DNA of 64,000 nt. It comes from Flagellimonas aurea (GTDB taxonomy: Bacteria; Bacteroidota; Bacteroidia; Flavobacteriales; Flavobacteriaceae). This document shows, piece by piece, positions 25,351 through 35,133 of the stretch (position 1 is the first letter of the stretch; the number at the start of each line of letters is the position of its first letter). The notes beneath the pieces are model-generated. The model was not told the origin of the DNA. It saw only the letters and a list, made by a program, of their open reading frames with translations, and made no database searches. The stretch is from the NCBI RefSeq assembly GCF_017313785.1, contig NZ_JAFLNL010000007.1, positions 124,001-188,000 of the forward strand. Reading direction: 5' to 3'. The position numbers and the translations under genes are program-made.

Positions 25351-26079
25351 ATGAAAAAAATATCCTTTACTCTGGCTGCTGCTGGAATGTTTGTGATGGG
25401 AACAACAACTGCATCTGCAGCAATGTTACAAGAAGAAGCTGAAGCCAGCGCTAGCTTCACCCAAGTATTGAAAGAGCAATTTATCCAAGGGGGTCCTGCC
25501 TTCATGGGAATTGTACTTCTTTGTTTGATCTTGGGATTGGCTGTTGCCATCGAAAGAATTATTTATTTGAATTTGGCAACTACCAACTCTACCAAATTGA
25601 AGCAACAAGTTGAGGACGCTTTGGCTTCTGGTGGTGTTGAGGCAGCCAAAGAGGTTTGTAGAAACACAAAAGGACCAGTTGCTTCTATCTACTATCAAGG
25701 TTTGGATAGAGTAGATGAAGGACTTGAGTCTGCTGAAAAAGCTGTTGTGGCTTACGGTGGTGTTCAAATGGGACAATTGGAGAAAAACGTTTCTTGGTTG
25801 TCTTTGTTTATCGCTATTGCTCCAATGCTTGGGTTCATGGGTACGGTAATCGGTATGATCGCGGCCTTCCAGAAAATTGCAGCAGTAGGTAACCTGAGTG
25901 CATCTTTGATTGCAGGAGATATCCAGGTAGCGTTATTGACAACCGTATTCGGTTTGATCACGGCGATTATCCTTCAGATTTTCTACAACTACATTATTGC
26001 TAAAATCGATAGTATCGTAAACGATATGGAAGACAGCTCAATCGCTTTGATTGATATGTTGGCTGCCCACAAGAAATAA
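25351..26079 (+). CDS. exbB: MotA/TolQ/ExbB proton channel family protein
   Basis: 242 aa. Forms the proton-conducting stator that, with ExbD, energises TonB or a Tol-like system in the inner membrane. Three membrane helices: about residues 50-70 (PAFMGIVLLCLILGLAVAIE), 145-170 (SLFIAIAPMLGFMGTVIGMI) and 190-215. The conserved GFMGTVIGM loop is intact. An N-terminal hydrophobic segment with AxA may be a signal-like extension. First gene of a cluster with a membrane protein and two ExbD genes, after tRNA-Ser. Confidence 0.92.
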   Translation: MKKISFTLAAAGMFVMGTTTASAAMLQEEAEASASFTQVLKEQFIQGGPAFMGIVLLCLILGLAVAIERIIYLNLATTNSTKLKQQVEDALASGGVEAAKEVCRNTKGPVASIYYQGLDRVDEGLESAEKAVVAYGGVQMGQLEKNVSWLSLFIAIAPMLGFMGTVIGMIAAFQKIAAVGNLSASLIAGDIQVALLTTVFGLITAIILQIFYNYIIAKIDSIVNDMEDSSIALIDMLAAHKK

Positions 26080-26105
26080 TTACGAATTAAAAACTATCGA
26101 GAATC

Positions 26106-26543
26106 ATGAATAAAATAGTAAAAATATTGCTCATCGTCATCGGATTGGTAGCGGCCGTACTTTGGTTCTCTCTTCCGTCTGCCGATGATCCAAATGCCAT
26201 TAACAGTGGCGCGATGAACTTCATGTTCATTATTATGTATATCCTTTTGGCTATTGCTGTGATTACTTCAGTAGTGTTCGGGTTGGCAAAATTGTTCACC
26301 ACAAAAGGAAGTGTCAAGAAAGCCCTTTTCGCCATTGGCGGGTTAGCTATCATCGTAGCTATATCTTATGGGATTTCTTCGGACAATATGGCTGTGGTTG
26401 AAACAATGTCCGAAAGAGGTATTGAAACCACGGAAGGAACTGTGAAAAACATTGGAATGGGATTGAACGTATTTTTCATCCTAACCCTTATTGCGGTAGT
26501 TCTGATGATAGTACCAGGTTTGAAAAGAATGTTTGTAAAGTAA
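26106..26543 (+). CDS. Membrane protein within the exb cluster
   Basis: 145 aa with four predicted membrane helices (KILLIVIGLVAAVLWF, NFMFIIMYILLAIAVITSVV, KALFAIGGLAIIVAISYGI, FFILTLIAVVLMIVPGL). No known domain recognised. Its place between exbB and exbD, 26 bases after and 10 bases before its neighbours, suggests an accessory subunit of this motor. Such an insert is known in Bacteroidota exb clusters, but its role is not. Confidence 0.8.
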   Translation: MNKIVKILLIVIGLVAAVLWFSLPSADDPNAINSGAMNFMFIIMYILLAIAVITSVVFGLAKLFTTKGSVKKALFAIGGLAIIVAISYGISSDNMAVVETMSERGIETTEGTVKNIGMGLNVFFILTLIAVVLMIVPGLKRMFVK

Positions 26544-26553
26544 AAATTGAATT

Positions 26554-27159
26554 ATGCCTAGAAGAAAAGGTGCGCCGGAAGTAAATGCCGGTTCCATGGC
26601 GGATATTGCATTCCTTCTGCTGATCTTTTTCTTGGTGACCACCACCATAGAAACTGACGCAGGTTTGGATCGTATGTTGCCGCCGATTGAGCCGCCAGAG
26701 CAAGATGTTGTGATTAAGCAGAAGAATATTTTTACTGTTAACATCAACAGGAATGGACAGCTTTTGGTTGAGGATAATTTGATGGAAATTGAGGATTTGA
26801 GAGAAGCCGCCACCGCCTTTTTGGAAAACGGTGCCGATGGATCTTGTACTTATTGTAAAGGTAAGAAGGATCCTTCTTCATCAGATAACCCGACAAAAGC
26901 GATTATTTCATTGAAGAACGACAGGGAGACCAAGTATAGTACGTATATTACTGTTCAGAACGAGTTAGTAGGTGCGTATAACGACTTGCGTAACCGTGAA
27001 GCACAGCGTTTGTATGGACAGGACTTTACAACTATGGAATCAAAATATTTGGATCCAGAGACTCCATCAAACGTGAGAGATGACCTGAAAGACAAAGTGA
27101 AACGTATCCAAGAGATGTTTCCACAGAAGCTTTCAGAGGCAGAAACAACAACCGATTAA
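26554..27159 (+). CDS. exbD: ExbD/TolR family protein, long form
   Basis: 201 aa. One N-terminal membrane helix (residues about 16-36, MADIAFLLLIFFLVTTTIET) carrying the conserved Asp of the ExbD/TolR channel, then a periplasmic domain. The C-terminal part is longer than E. coli ExbD (141 aa) and includes two cysteines in CTYCKGK that might form a disulfide. Partner of exbB upstream and a second ExbD 14 bases downstream. Confidence 0.92.
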   Translation: MPRRKGAPEVNAGSMADIAFLLLIFFLVTTTIETDAGLDRMLPPIEPPEQDVVIKQKNIFTVNINRNGQLLVEDNLMEIEDLREAATAFLENGADGSCTYCKGKKDPSSSDNPTKAIISLKNDRETKYSTYITVQNELVGAYNDLRNREAQRLYGQDFTTMESKYLDPETPSNVRDDLKDKVKRIQEMFPQKLSEAETTTD

Positions 27160-27173
27160 AAACTATATTTAAT

Positions 27174-27656
27174 ATGGCTAAGTTTACCAAAAAGAAGGAA
27201 GGAGATTTACCAGCGGTGTCAACAGCTTCGTTGCCAGATATCGTTTTTATGCTACTTTTCTTCTTTATGACAGTGACCACGATGAAGGATAGTTCTTTAA
27301 TGGTTGCAAACACCCTTCCAAATGCATCTGAAATAAAGAAGCTCGAGAAGAAGGATCGCGTTATTTATATTTATGTAGGGACACCTACTCAAGAATATCA
27401 AAAGGTTTTTGGTACAGAGCCAAAAATCCAATTGAATGATAAATTTGCCAATGTGGACGAAGTAGGTTCATTTATTTTGGCAGAACGTGCAAAGAAACCG
27501 CAAGAACTTCAAAATGTATTGACTACTGCTTTGAAGGTTGATAAAGAGGCCAATATGGGCCTTATTACCGACATTAAGCAACAATTGAGAGAAGTAAATG
27601 CCCTTAAAGTGAATTATACCACTTATGAGGGAGATGCTTTTAACAATCTACAGTAG
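27174..27656 (+). CDS. exbD: Second ExbD/TolR family protein
   Basis: 160 aa. The membrane helix ASLPDIVFMLLFFFMTVTTM carries the conserved Asp (residue about 23). The periplasmic part is different from the first ExbD, consistent with a heteromeric stator. It lies 14 bases after the first ExbD gene and is followed by a strong terminator. Confidence 0.92.
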   Translation: MAKFTKKKEGDLPAVSTASLPDIVFMLLFFFMTVTTMKDSSLMVANTLPNASEIKKLEKKDRVIYIYVGTPTQEYQKVFGTEPKIQLNDKFANVDEVGSFILAERAKKPQELQNVLTTALKVDKEANMGLITDIKQQLREVNALKVNYTTYEGDAFNNLQ

Positions 27657-27679
27657 GCAATAGCTTAGATTTAGTGGGA

Positions 27680-27714
27680 AACGCTCCAAATTTTTAATTT
27701 GGGGCGTTTTTTGT
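27680..27714 (+). terminator. Terminator of the exb operon
   Basis: AACGCTCCAAATT (27680-27692) pairs with AATTTGGGGCGTT (27696-27708) with one mismatch or wobble, then TTTTTTG. It lies 24 bases after the second ExbD stop. Confidence 0.85.
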
Positions 27715-27727
27715 TTTAAATTGTCAC

Positions 27728-28435
27728 ATGATTCAGTTGTTTTACAAGATTTCGATTATTTCACTTTGCATGTTGTGCTCTTGTTTTGTTTTGGGCCAAT
27801 CAGCTACAGATAGCACACAGGTACAACCCGTGGATAACAGTTATCTGGAAGACCAGTTTTATATAGGTGTTGGATATAACGTGCTGTTGAATAGTCCTGA
27901 TGCACTCGACCAGCGTAACCTTTCCTATAATCTGCAACTTGGTTTTATCAAGGATATTCCGCTCAACAAAAGGAGAAACTTTGGATTTGGTGTTGGTTTG
28001 GGCTACGCCGCTAATTCCTACTATTCCAATATGGGGGTTACAGAGGACGGTGATGTAAGGACTTATCAGATTGTAGATGATGAGAACTTTAACCGTAGTA
28101 AGTTGGAAACACATGCGATAGAATTTCCTCTAGAGGTTAGGTGGCGTACATCTACAGCAACAGAATATAAGTTTTGGAGAATATATGCAGGAGCCAAATT
28201 GGGGTATGTGTTTTCTGGGAGATCCAAATTGGTTGCTGATGAGGGAAATGTTTCCTTCTCAAATGATGACATTAATACACTACAGTACGGCCTTATGCTG
28301 AATTTTGGATATAATACATGGAACATCCATGCTTATTATAGTTTAAATCCTTTGTTGAAAGAAGGGGTTTCAATTGCAGGTGAATCCATCGATTTAAGAG
28401 TTCTACGGGTCGGACTCACCTTTTATATTCTATAG
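27728..28435 (+). CDS. Outer-membrane beta-barrel protein
   Basis: 235 aa. Signal peptide (YKISIISLCMLCSCFVLGQ) then repeated amphipathic strands (LEDQFYIGVGYNVLLN..., NFGFGVGLGYAANSYY) and a C-terminal aromatic-Ile-Leu end, as in the PorT-like/OMP_b-brl family of Bacteroidota. Exact role unknown; I would not equate it with the type IX secretion protein PorT without a search. It follows the exb terminator, so it probably has its own promoter. Its stop overlaps by 6 bases the stop of the convergent gene. Confidence 0.8.
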   Translation: MIQLFYKISIISLCMLCSCFVLGQSATDSTQVQPVDNSYLEDQFYIGVGYNVLLNSPDALDQRNLSYNLQLGFIKDIPLNKRRNFGFGVGLGYAANSYYSNMGVTEDGDVRTYQIVDDENFNRSKLETHAIEFPLEVRWRTSTATEYKFWRIYAGAKLGYVFSGRSKLVADEGNVSFSNDDINTLQYGLMLNFGYNTWNIHAYYSLNPLLKEGVSIAGESIDLRVLRVGLTFYIL

Positions 28436-29032
28436 CCAGTATTTGAGAATAATAAGTTGGGAGCAGCATCCTAGCATAAAACCAATCAATAGCTCATTTT
28501 TTGTATGGGCATTTAGGTATAATCTGGATGTAGCTACCATTCCGGTAAATAAGGTAAACAAACTAATGGCGATGGTAATATTAATTTCAAAATGAATGCT
28601 CAGCGCTACCATAAAGGTCAGAATACTTCCCATCCCTAAAAGGTGCATACTGGTCTTGAACCGAAAAAACAACAGGACAATGGTAGCCGTGGTAGCCGTT
28701 AAGAGCCCGGTAAAGTAATAAAAGAGCTCGTGTACGTAATTATTGGGTATTACCTTGTACAATATCATCAAAAAGATAATGCAGCTAATATAGAGCGGAT
28801 ATTTGCGTTCTTGAATGGTCGGTAAAAATATGGAATTGATTACACCGAGATTTTTCAAGATCAGAAAAAAAATAATCGGAATAATCACCGTTAGTATAAA
28901 AATGGGGAGTATGTTCCCACTTTGGGTCTCTAAAGTGCTGTAAGGAGCCACCAAAAAATACACTATAGTTCCTCCAATCGGTATGAACAACGGATGGAAT
29001 AGGTAAGATATAATGTTGTATACGTGGCGCAT
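28430..29032 (-). CDS. Membrane protein, diverged PAP2-like
   Basis: 200 aa, six predicted membrane helices. It has faint PAP2 phosphatase motifs: IQERKYP (motif 1-like), TSMHLLG where PAP2 has PSGH, and TSRLYLNAHTKNELLIG (SR-x5-H-x3-E, where PAP2 has Asp at the last place). It may be an inactive or altered relative. The ATG overlaps the rpoN stop (TAATG), so it is translated with rpoN. Confidence 0.65.
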   Translation of the reverse strand: MRHVYNIISYLFHPLFIPIGGTIVYFLVAPYSTLETQSGNILPIFILTVIIPIIFFLILKNLGVINSIFLPTIQERKYPLYISCIIFLMILYKVIPNNYVHELFYYFTGLLTATTATIVLLFFRFKTSMHLLGMGSILTFMVALSIHFEINITIAISLFTLFTGMVATSRLYLNAHTKNELLIGFMLGCCSQLIILKYWL

Positions 29033-30489
29033 TATATTTCTTTTCGTAGCCTTGCCACTGGAATATCTAGCTGTTCCCGGTATTTGGCTACGGTTCGTCG
29101 GGCAATAGGATACCCTTTTTCTTTTAGAATCTTGGCCAATTTTGCATCAGTAAGAGGTTTCTTCTTTTCCTCATCGCGAATAACGGTCTCCAAAATCTTT
29201 TTGATTTCCCTTGTAGATACATCCTCTCCCTGCTCATTTTTCATGGCCTCTGAAAAGAAATCCTTTATCAGTTTGGTACCATAAGGAGTGTCCACATATT
29301 TACTGTTGGCCACCCTTGATACGGTGGATACGTCCATGTCTATTTTATCAGCTATATCCTTTAGGATCATGGGACGCAACTTGCGCTCGTCCCCCGTCAT
29401 AAAGTACTCTTTTTGATATTCCATGATGGTGCTCATGGTAATGTACAGTGTCTGTTGGCGCTGCCTGATGGCGTCTATGAACCATTTGGCGGCATCCAAT
29501 TTCTGTTTGATGAACATGACGGTGTCCTTCTGGGATTTGGACTTTTCCTTGGCGTTTTTATAGCCCTCCAGCATATTACTGTACTCTTTGGACACGTGTA
29601 GCTCTGGGGCGTTTCTCCCATTAAGGCTGAGTTCCAGTTCACCGTCCACGATCTTAATGGAAAAATCGGGAACAATATGCTCTATCATCCGGGTATTTCC
29701 TGAATACGACCCTCCCGGCTTTGGATTCAATTTTTCTATTTCAGAAATTGCTTCCTTAAGCTCTTCTTCTGAAACGTGGTGTTTTTGAATGAGCTTGGAA
29801 TAATGCTTTTTTGTAAAATATTCGAAAGAACGCTCAAGTATATTGATGGCAAGTTCAACAGAAGGCTTTGGCTCCTTGCGCTTCAATTGTATGATGAGGC
29901 ACTCATCCAATGAACGGGCAGCAACCCCCGGAGGGTCTAGGTCTTGAACGATTTTTAGAACCTGTTTTATTTTATCTTCCTCTACGTAAATGTTTTGTGT
30001 AAAGGCAAGGTCGTCCATTATATCTGGAAGTGGTCGGCGTATGTAGCCGCTTTCGTCCACACTGCCCACCAAAAATTCGGCAATAGCCCATTCTTGGTCA
30101 TCCAGATAGACGGTATTGAGCTGGTTGAGCAAATATTGCGTAAAGGACGTGCCAGCGGCATAAGGCACCCTTTTGTCCTCATCGTCGGCACTGTAATTGT
30201 TGGCTTGGGTTCTGTAATCTGGTATTTCATCATCACTTAGGTAGTCATCAATATTGATTTCCTCCGTATCGATACTTTCATTATCATCCGATTCATCATA
30301 CGTATCCTCATACATATCATCCAGAGCATCATTTTCCTCTTTTCCGCTCTCCAATGCAGGATTTTCCTCCAGCTCTTGTTTTAATCTTTGTTCAAAAGCC
30401 TGTGTGGGCAATTGAATAAGTTTCATGAGCTGAATCTGCTGTGGAGACAGTTTTTGGGAAAGTTTAAACTGTAGATGTTGTTTCAGCAT
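29032..30489 (-). CDS. rpoN: RNA polymerase sigma-54 factor
   Basis: 485 aa. Activator-dependent sigma factor that reads -24/-12 promoters. Region I is glutamine-rich (LSPQQIQLMKLIQLPTQAFE), a central acidic region follows (about 48-90, many Asp/Glu), then core-binding domain, the HTH region (SKYVDTPYGTKLIKDFFSEA) and the RpoN box ARRTVAKYREQL near the C-terminus. All parts are intact. Cotranscribed with the PAP2-like membrane gene. No bEBP gene is in the window, so targets are unknown. Confidence 0.96.
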   Translation of the reverse strand: MLKQHLQFKLSQKLSPQQIQLMKLIQLPTQAFEQRLKQELEENPALESGKEENDALDDMYEDTYDESDDNESIDTEEINIDDYLSDDEIPDYRTQANNYSADDEDKRVPYAAGTSFTQYLLNQLNTVYLDDQEWAIAEFLVGSVDESGYIRRPLPDIMDDLAFTQNIYVEEDKIKQVLKIVQDLDPPGVAARSLDECLIIQLKRKEPKPSVELAINILERSFEYFTKKHYSKLIQKHHVSEEELKEAISEIEKLNPKPGGSYSGNTRMIEHIVPDFSIKIVDGELELSLNGRNAPELHVSKEYSNMLEGYKNAKEKSKSQKDTVMFIKQKLDAAKWFIDAIRQRQQTLYITMSTIMEYQKEYFMTGDERKLRPMILKDIADKIDMDVSTVSRVANSKYVDTPYGTKLIKDFFSEAMKNEQGEDVSTREIKKILETVIRDEEKKKPLTDAKLAKILKEKGYPIARRTVAKYREQLDIPVARLRKEI

Positions 30490-30505
30490 ACGGATTGATG
30501 ATTTA

Positions 30506-30537
30506 CAATCTTACCTTCTTAAAATAATAAAATCAAA
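30506..30537 (-). promoter_or_regulatory. rpoN promoter candidate
   Basis: Minus strand -33 TTTG (30534-30537), 20-base spacer, -7 TAAGATTG (30506-30513, one base off TAnnTTTG). It directly abuts the asnS stop at 30538. Confidence 0.4.
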
Positions 30538-31971
30538 TTAAAACTCGGCGTTCTGCGGTGTTCTAGGGTAGGGGATTACATCTCTAATGTTGCCCATTCC
30601 TGTGGCAAATTGAACCATACGCTCAAATCCTAGTCCAAATCCACTGTGTACGGCAGTACCAAATTTTCTAAGGTCAAGGTACCACCAAAGTTCTTTGGCG
30701 TCTATGTCGAGTTCCTTTATTTTTTGTTCCAGCACATCCAAACGTTCTTCTCTTTGTGAGCCTCCTACAATCTCGCCAATACCGGGGAAAAGTACGTCCA
30801 TGGCGCGTACGGTCTTGCCGTCCTCGTTCAATCGCATGTAAAAAGCCTTGATGTTCGCAGGGTAATCAAAAAGGATTACCGGACATTTAAAGTGCTTTTC
30901 CACCAAGAAACGTTCGTGCTCACTTTGTAGGTCCGCACCCCATTCATCAATAGGGAATTGGAATTTTTTCTTTTTGTTGGGCTTACTGTTCTTCAATATA
31001 TCAATGGCTTCGGTGTAAGATACCCTTTTAAAGTTGTTCTCTACAACGAATTTCAACTTCTCGATAAGGGCCATCTCCGAGCGTTCGTTCTGCGGTTTGG
31101 CCTTTTCTTCGTCCAATAGGCGTTTTTCCAAGAATTCAAGATCATCCTGGCAATGGTCCAGTACATATTGAATAATGTATTTGATAAAATCTTCTGCAAG
31201 ATCCATATTGGCATCAAGATCATAGAAAGCCATTTCAGGTTCTATCATCCAGAATTCCGCCAGGTGGCGGGATGTATTGGAGTTCTCTGCCCTAAATGTA
31301 GGTCCAAAAGTATAGACCTTGCCAAGTCCCATGGCATAGGTTTCAGCTTCCAACTGTCCCGATACGGTAAGGTTGGTCTCCTTTCCAAAAAAGTCCTCTG
31401 AGTAATCCACTTCACCAGAATCAGTCAATGGTGGTTTTTTGGCATCCAAGGTGGACACCCGGAACATTTCACCAGCGCCTTCAGCATCCGAACCTGTAAT
31501 AATAGGGGCATGCATATAGTAGAATCCATTTTGCTGAAAGTAGCTGTGAACAGCAAATGAAAGTACCGACCTCACACGCATTACGGCAGAAAAGGTATTG
31601 GTCCTTACCCGAAGGTGAGCCTTCTCCCTTAAAAACTCCAACGAGTGTTTTTTTGGTTGGATAGGATAGGTCTCCGGGTCTGCCGTTCCGTGAACAAATA
31701 TGTCAGTTGCCTGAATTTCCACACTCTGCCCACGGCCTTGACTTTCTTCCAAAGTCCCTGTTACTTTTAGGGCGGCCCCGGTTGAAATCTTTTTGAGCAA
31801 TGCTTCGTCCAGATTTTCAAAATCGACTACACATTGGATATTATGTATGGTGGAACCATCGTTAAGGGCGATAAATCGGTTACTTCTAAATGTTTTTACC
31901 CATCCATTTACTTCAACGGAATCTCCTACGGGTTGCTTTTCTAGCAATTCTTTTATGGAATAAGACATCAT
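30538..31971 (-). CDS. asnS: Asparaginyl-tRNA synthetase
   Basis: 477 aa, class II synthetase that charges tRNA-Asn. N-terminal OB-fold anticodon domain ([21 protein letters not shown], residues 18-38), then the catalytic core with motif 2 region ([20 protein letters not shown]) and motif 3 ([17 protein letters not shown], near the C-terminus). Two ATGs are adjacent at the start (31971, 31968). Housekeeping gene; rpoN follows downstream on the same strand. Confidence 0.97.
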   Translation of the reverse strand: MMSYSIKELLEKQPVGDSVEVNGWVKTFRSNRFIALNDGSTIHNIQCVVDFENLDEALLKKISTGAALKVTGTLEESQGRGQSVEIQATDIFVHGTADPETYPIQPKKHSLEFLREKAHLRVRTNTFSAVMRVRSVLSFAVHSYFQQNGFYYMHAPIITGSDAEGAGEMFRVSTLDAKKPPLTDSGEVDYSEDFFGKETNLTVSGQLEAETYAMGLGKVYTFGPTFRAENSNTSRHLAEFWMIEPEMAFYDLDANMDLAEDFIKYIIQYVLDHCQDDLEFLEKRLLDEEKAKPQNERSEMALIEKLKFVVENNFKRVSYTEAIDILKNSKPNKKKKFQFPIDEWGADLQSEHERFLVEKHFKCPVILFDYPANIKAFYMRLNEDGKTVRAMDVLFPGIGEIVGGSQREERLDVLEQKIKELDIDAKELWWYLDLRKFGTAVHSGFGLGFERMVQFATGMGNIRDVIPYPRTPQNAEF

Positions 31972-32061
31972 TCTAAAACTATGGTGATTTAGTTGGTAAA
32001 GATAGGTTTTTGATAAAAAATGATGGCAATGGATTGGCCTAATTTATGCCGGTTGTAAACA

Positions 32062-34461
32062 CTATTTTTCCTTGGGGTTGTCCTCGTCCTGGGGCAATAT
32101 GTCGATTTGAGGTTTTTTGAGCACTTGCTTGTTGGCAATGCTTCGTTCCAAAGACAATAACAAGGAAGGTAACAGAATCAAATTGGAAAGCATGGCAAAG
32201 AGCAAGGTGGCCGATACCAGTCCTCCCAACGCTTTGGTGCCCCCAAAACTTGAGATGATAAATACAGAAAACCCAAAGAACAGCACAATGGAGGTGTAGA
32301 ACATGCTCACTCCCGTCTCACGCAAGGCCGCGTACACGGACCGTTTGATGTGCCAACGATTTGCTGTGAGTTCCTGTCGGTATTTTGCCAGAAAGTGGAT
32401 CGTGTCGTCCACGGAAATCCCAAAAGCGATACTGAACACCAAGATGGTAGATGGTTTTATGGGTACTCCCAAATAACCCATGAGGCCGGCTGTTATGACC
32501 AATGGCAATAGGTTGGGCACCAAGGATATGATGACCATTCTAAATGATCGGAACAGGTAGGCCATAAAAAGGGAAATCAAGCCTATGGCCAGTGCAAGCG
32601 ACAATAATAGGTTTTTTACCAAATATTTAGTCCCTTTTAGGAACAATAAAGCTTTACCCGTCATAAAAACGTTGTACCTCTCGTCTGGGAATTCCTTTGT
32701 GATGGCTTGTTGCACATCTTTTTCGATTTCCTCCATGCGATCGATTTTTACATCGCGCATATAGGTGGTCAAACGGGCAGTTTGCCCTGTGCTGTCCACA
32801 AAGCTTTGTAAAAGGTCGGCCCCACCTGTAGATGACTTTTGAACAGCACTCATGATGAAGGTATTCTCTTGGCTGGTAGGGAGCTGATAGTATTTTGGAA
32901 TACCGTTGTAGTACGCCTGCTTGGAATATTTTACCAGGTCAACTATAGAGATTGGTCTTGATAGTTCCGGTATTTCGTCTATAACGGTTCCCAAACGGTC
33001 CATACGTTTTAAGGTCGCTGGCTTCACCACTCCATTTTTTCGTTTGGTATCCACTACAATTTCCATGGGCATGATGCCGTCAAACTCTGCTTCAAAAAAT
33101 TGGATATCCTTGTAGAAATGACTGTTCTTGGGCAAATCCTCAATCCTACTTCCCGTGATGCGCATCTGGTAAATGCCAATAATGCTCAAGACCAAAACAG
33201 CAACGGTGGTGATGTAAACTGCAATTCGATGGTTTCTAACAATGTTTTCCATCCAGTTCACAAAGTAATCCATCCACTTTTTGTTCAAGTGTTTGAGATG
33301 CTTCGTTTTGGGAAGCGGCATAAAACTGTAAATAATCGGGATGATCAATAGGGATAGGATAAAAATCCCAACAATATTAATGGAGGCTACGATACCAAAT
33401 TCCTTGAGAAGGTCGCTGTCCAAAATGATAAATGTAGCGAAACCTGAAGCTGTGGTAATATTGGTCATTAGGGTGGCGTTGCCGATCTTGGATATAACCC
33501 GTTGCAACGATAATGCCTGGTTTCCGTGCTTTTTGACTTCTTGCTGATATTTATTGATCAAGAAGATACAATTGGGAATACCGATTACAATGATCAGAGG
33601 TGGAATGAGTGCCGTTAGTATAGTTATCTCGTACCTTAAAAGACCGAGTATTCCAAAGGCCCACATCACCCCAATAATGACTACGCACATGGAGATAAAG
33701 GTTGCCCTGAAACTCCTAAAGAAAAAGAAAAATATAAGGGATGTAACCAAAAGTGCACCTACTATGAACAATCCGATTTCATCAATAATGGATTTGGTGT
33801 TCCAAGTACGGATATAGGGCATCCCGGAAATGCGAACATCCATCTGGGTTTCTTGTTCAAAGTCTTCCACGAGTTCGGCAAGGTCGTTCAAGATAAACTC
33901 GTTTCTTACCGCAGTGTTCATAATGTCCTTATCCAGATAAACAATGGTCTGTATAGTTCCGCTTTCAGGATTGTACACTAAGTTATCGTAAAACGGAAGT
34001 TCTTTGAACAGGTGGTTGGTAAGGGAGTCGATTTCCTGCTTGGTCTTTGGAGCACGGGAAATCAAAGGTTCCATGGAGAAGGTCTGGGTCTCATTATCTT
34101 TAATGAGTTCCTTTAAGTTCTCTAGGGAAATCACATAATCAACCTCAGGAAATGCATCAAGCTGTTTGCTCAATGTATTCCAACGGTTAAAGTTTTTTGG
34201 TGTGAATAGGGCGGAATCCCTAATGGCAAGAACAATAGCATTGCCTTCTTCACCAAAGATTTTGGTAAAAGCGTTGTATTGAATACTAGCTGGATGGTCG
34301 TCTGGCAGAATATTGGCTTCTGTATTGGAAAACTGCATGTTTTTCCATTGCATGGCCAAAAAAACGGTAATGCCGATAACCGTCAAAAGAATCAGGATTC
34401 TATTGCGGAGTATAATGCCAGCGACCTTGGGCCAAAATCCTTTAGTGAGCTTTGCTACCAT
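32062..34461 (-). CDS. RND/MMPL superfamily transporter
   Basis: 799 aa with twelve membrane helices in the RND layout: TM1, a large periplasmic loop (about 45-225), TM2-6, a second loop (about 430-615), TM7-12. Motifs for the family include LTALIPPLIIVIGIPNCIFL and FSIAFGISVDDTIHFLAKY, the second containing the paired Asp residues of proton-coupled RND/MMPL proteins. Likely exports a lipid or hydrophobic molecule. No membrane-fusion or outer-membrane partner lies beside it. Substrate unknown. Confidence 0.9.
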   Translation of the reverse strand: MVAKLTKGFWPKVAGIILRNRILILLTVIGITVFLAMQWKNMQFSNTEANILPDDHPASIQYNAFTKIFGEEGNAIVLAIRDSALFTPKNFNRWNTLSKQLDAFPEVDYVISLENLKELIKDNETQTFSMEPLISRAPKTKQEIDSLTNHLFKELPFYDNLVYNPESGTIQTIVYLDKDIMNTAVRNEFILNDLAELVEDFEQETQMDVRISGMPYIRTWNTKSIIDEIGLFIVGALLVTSLIFFFFFRSFRATFISMCVVIIGVMWAFGILGLLRYEITILTALIPPLIIVIGIPNCIFLINKYQQEVKKHGNQALSLQRVISKIGNATLMTNITTASGFATFIILDSDLLKEFGIVASINIVGIFILSLLIIPIIYSFMPLPKTKHLKHLNKKWMDYFVNWMENIVRNHRIAVYITTVAVLVLSIIGIYQMRITGSRIEDLPKNSHFYKDIQFFEAEFDGIMPMEIVVDTKRKNGVVKPATLKRMDRLGTVIDEIPELSRPISIVDLVKYSKQAYYNGIPKYYQLPTSQENTFIMSAVQKSSTGGADLLQSFVDSTGQTARLTTYMRDVKIDRMEEIEKDVQQAITKEFPDERYNVFMTGKALLFLKGTKYLVKNLLLSLALAIGLISLFMAYLFRSFRMVIISLVPNLLPLVITAGLMGYLGVPIKPSTILVFSIAFGISVDDTIHFLAKYRQELTANRWHIKRSVYAALRETGVSMFYTSIVLFFGFSVFIISSFGGTKALGGLVSATLLFAMLSNLILLPSLLLSLERSIANKQVLKKPQIDILPQDEDNPKEK

Positions 34462-34478
34462 TTGGGTTTTGTTGGCCG

Positions 34479-34486
34479 CAAAGGTA
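34479..34486 (-). promoter_or_regulatory. -7 element upstream of the RND gene
   Basis: Perfect TACCTTTG on the minus strand, 18 bases before ATG 34461. No clear -33 element. Confidence 0.4.
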
Positions 34487-34536
34487 GAAAATGATATGCT
34501 GTGTTCCTAGGAAAGTAGCTGGTCAAAATCCAAGTT

Positions 34537-35091
34537 TTATACCTTCATGATCTCCGCTTCTTTAGCAGTGAGGATAGCGTCGACCCTGTCGATGTATTTG
34601 TTGGTTAGTTCCTGGACATCTACCTCGGCGTTGTTCAGAAGGTCTTCGGAAATATCCAGCGCTTTCAATTCTTTATTTGCCTCTTGTCTAGCGCTTCGTA
34701 TACTTACTTTGGCATCCTCGGCCTCGCCTTTTGCCTGCTTTGCCAATTGTATCCTTCGCTCTTCCGTTAATGGTGGAACGTTAATGATTATGGTTTCCCC
34801 ATTGTTCATTGGGTTGAACCCCAAATTAGCATTCATGATGGCGGTCTCTATTTCACCCAACAGGTTTTTTTCCCATGGTTGAACCGACAGTGTGCGCGCA
34901 TCGGGAGTATTGATGTTGGATACTTGGGAAAGTGGTGTCTGCGAACCATAATAGTCTACCATTACCGTAGAAAGCATGATGGGGCTTGCTTTACCGGCCC
35001 TAATCTTGGTCAATGCCTTTTGCAAGTGTTCAATGCTTGCTTCCATGCTTTCTTTTGTGCTATCAAGAATAAATTTTACTTCTTCGTCCAT
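34537..35091 (-). CDS. frr: Ribosome recycling factor
   Basis: 184 aa, normal length. Splits post-termination ribosomes with EF-G. The helical domain contains KALTKIRAGKASPIML, the beta domain VQPWEKNLLGEIETAI and the C-terminal PPLTEERRIQLAKQ. ATG 35091 (MDEEVKF) is preferred; the frame can be extended to a TTG at 35100. It lies 42 bases after pyrH, in the usual pyrH-frr order. Confidence 0.97.
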   Translation of the reverse strand: MDEEVKFILDSTKESMEASIEHLQKALTKIRAGKASPIMLSTVMVDYYGSQTPLSQVSNINTPDARTLSVQPWEKNLLGEIETAIMNANLGFNPMNNGETIIINVPPLTEERRIQLAKQAKGEAEDAKVSIRSARQEANKELKALDISEDLLNNAEVDVQELTNKYIDRVDAILTAKEAEIMKV

Positions 35092-35133
35092 AACTTTCAA
35101 ATTTATAAAATTGAAACCAAAGTATATGCCAAC

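Noticed and set aside
27728..28435. Type IX secretion protein PorT/SprT
   Set aside because: Signal peptide, size and barrel character fit, but I could not recognise PorT-specific sequence and no other type IX secretion gene is nearby, so only a generic barrel is reported.
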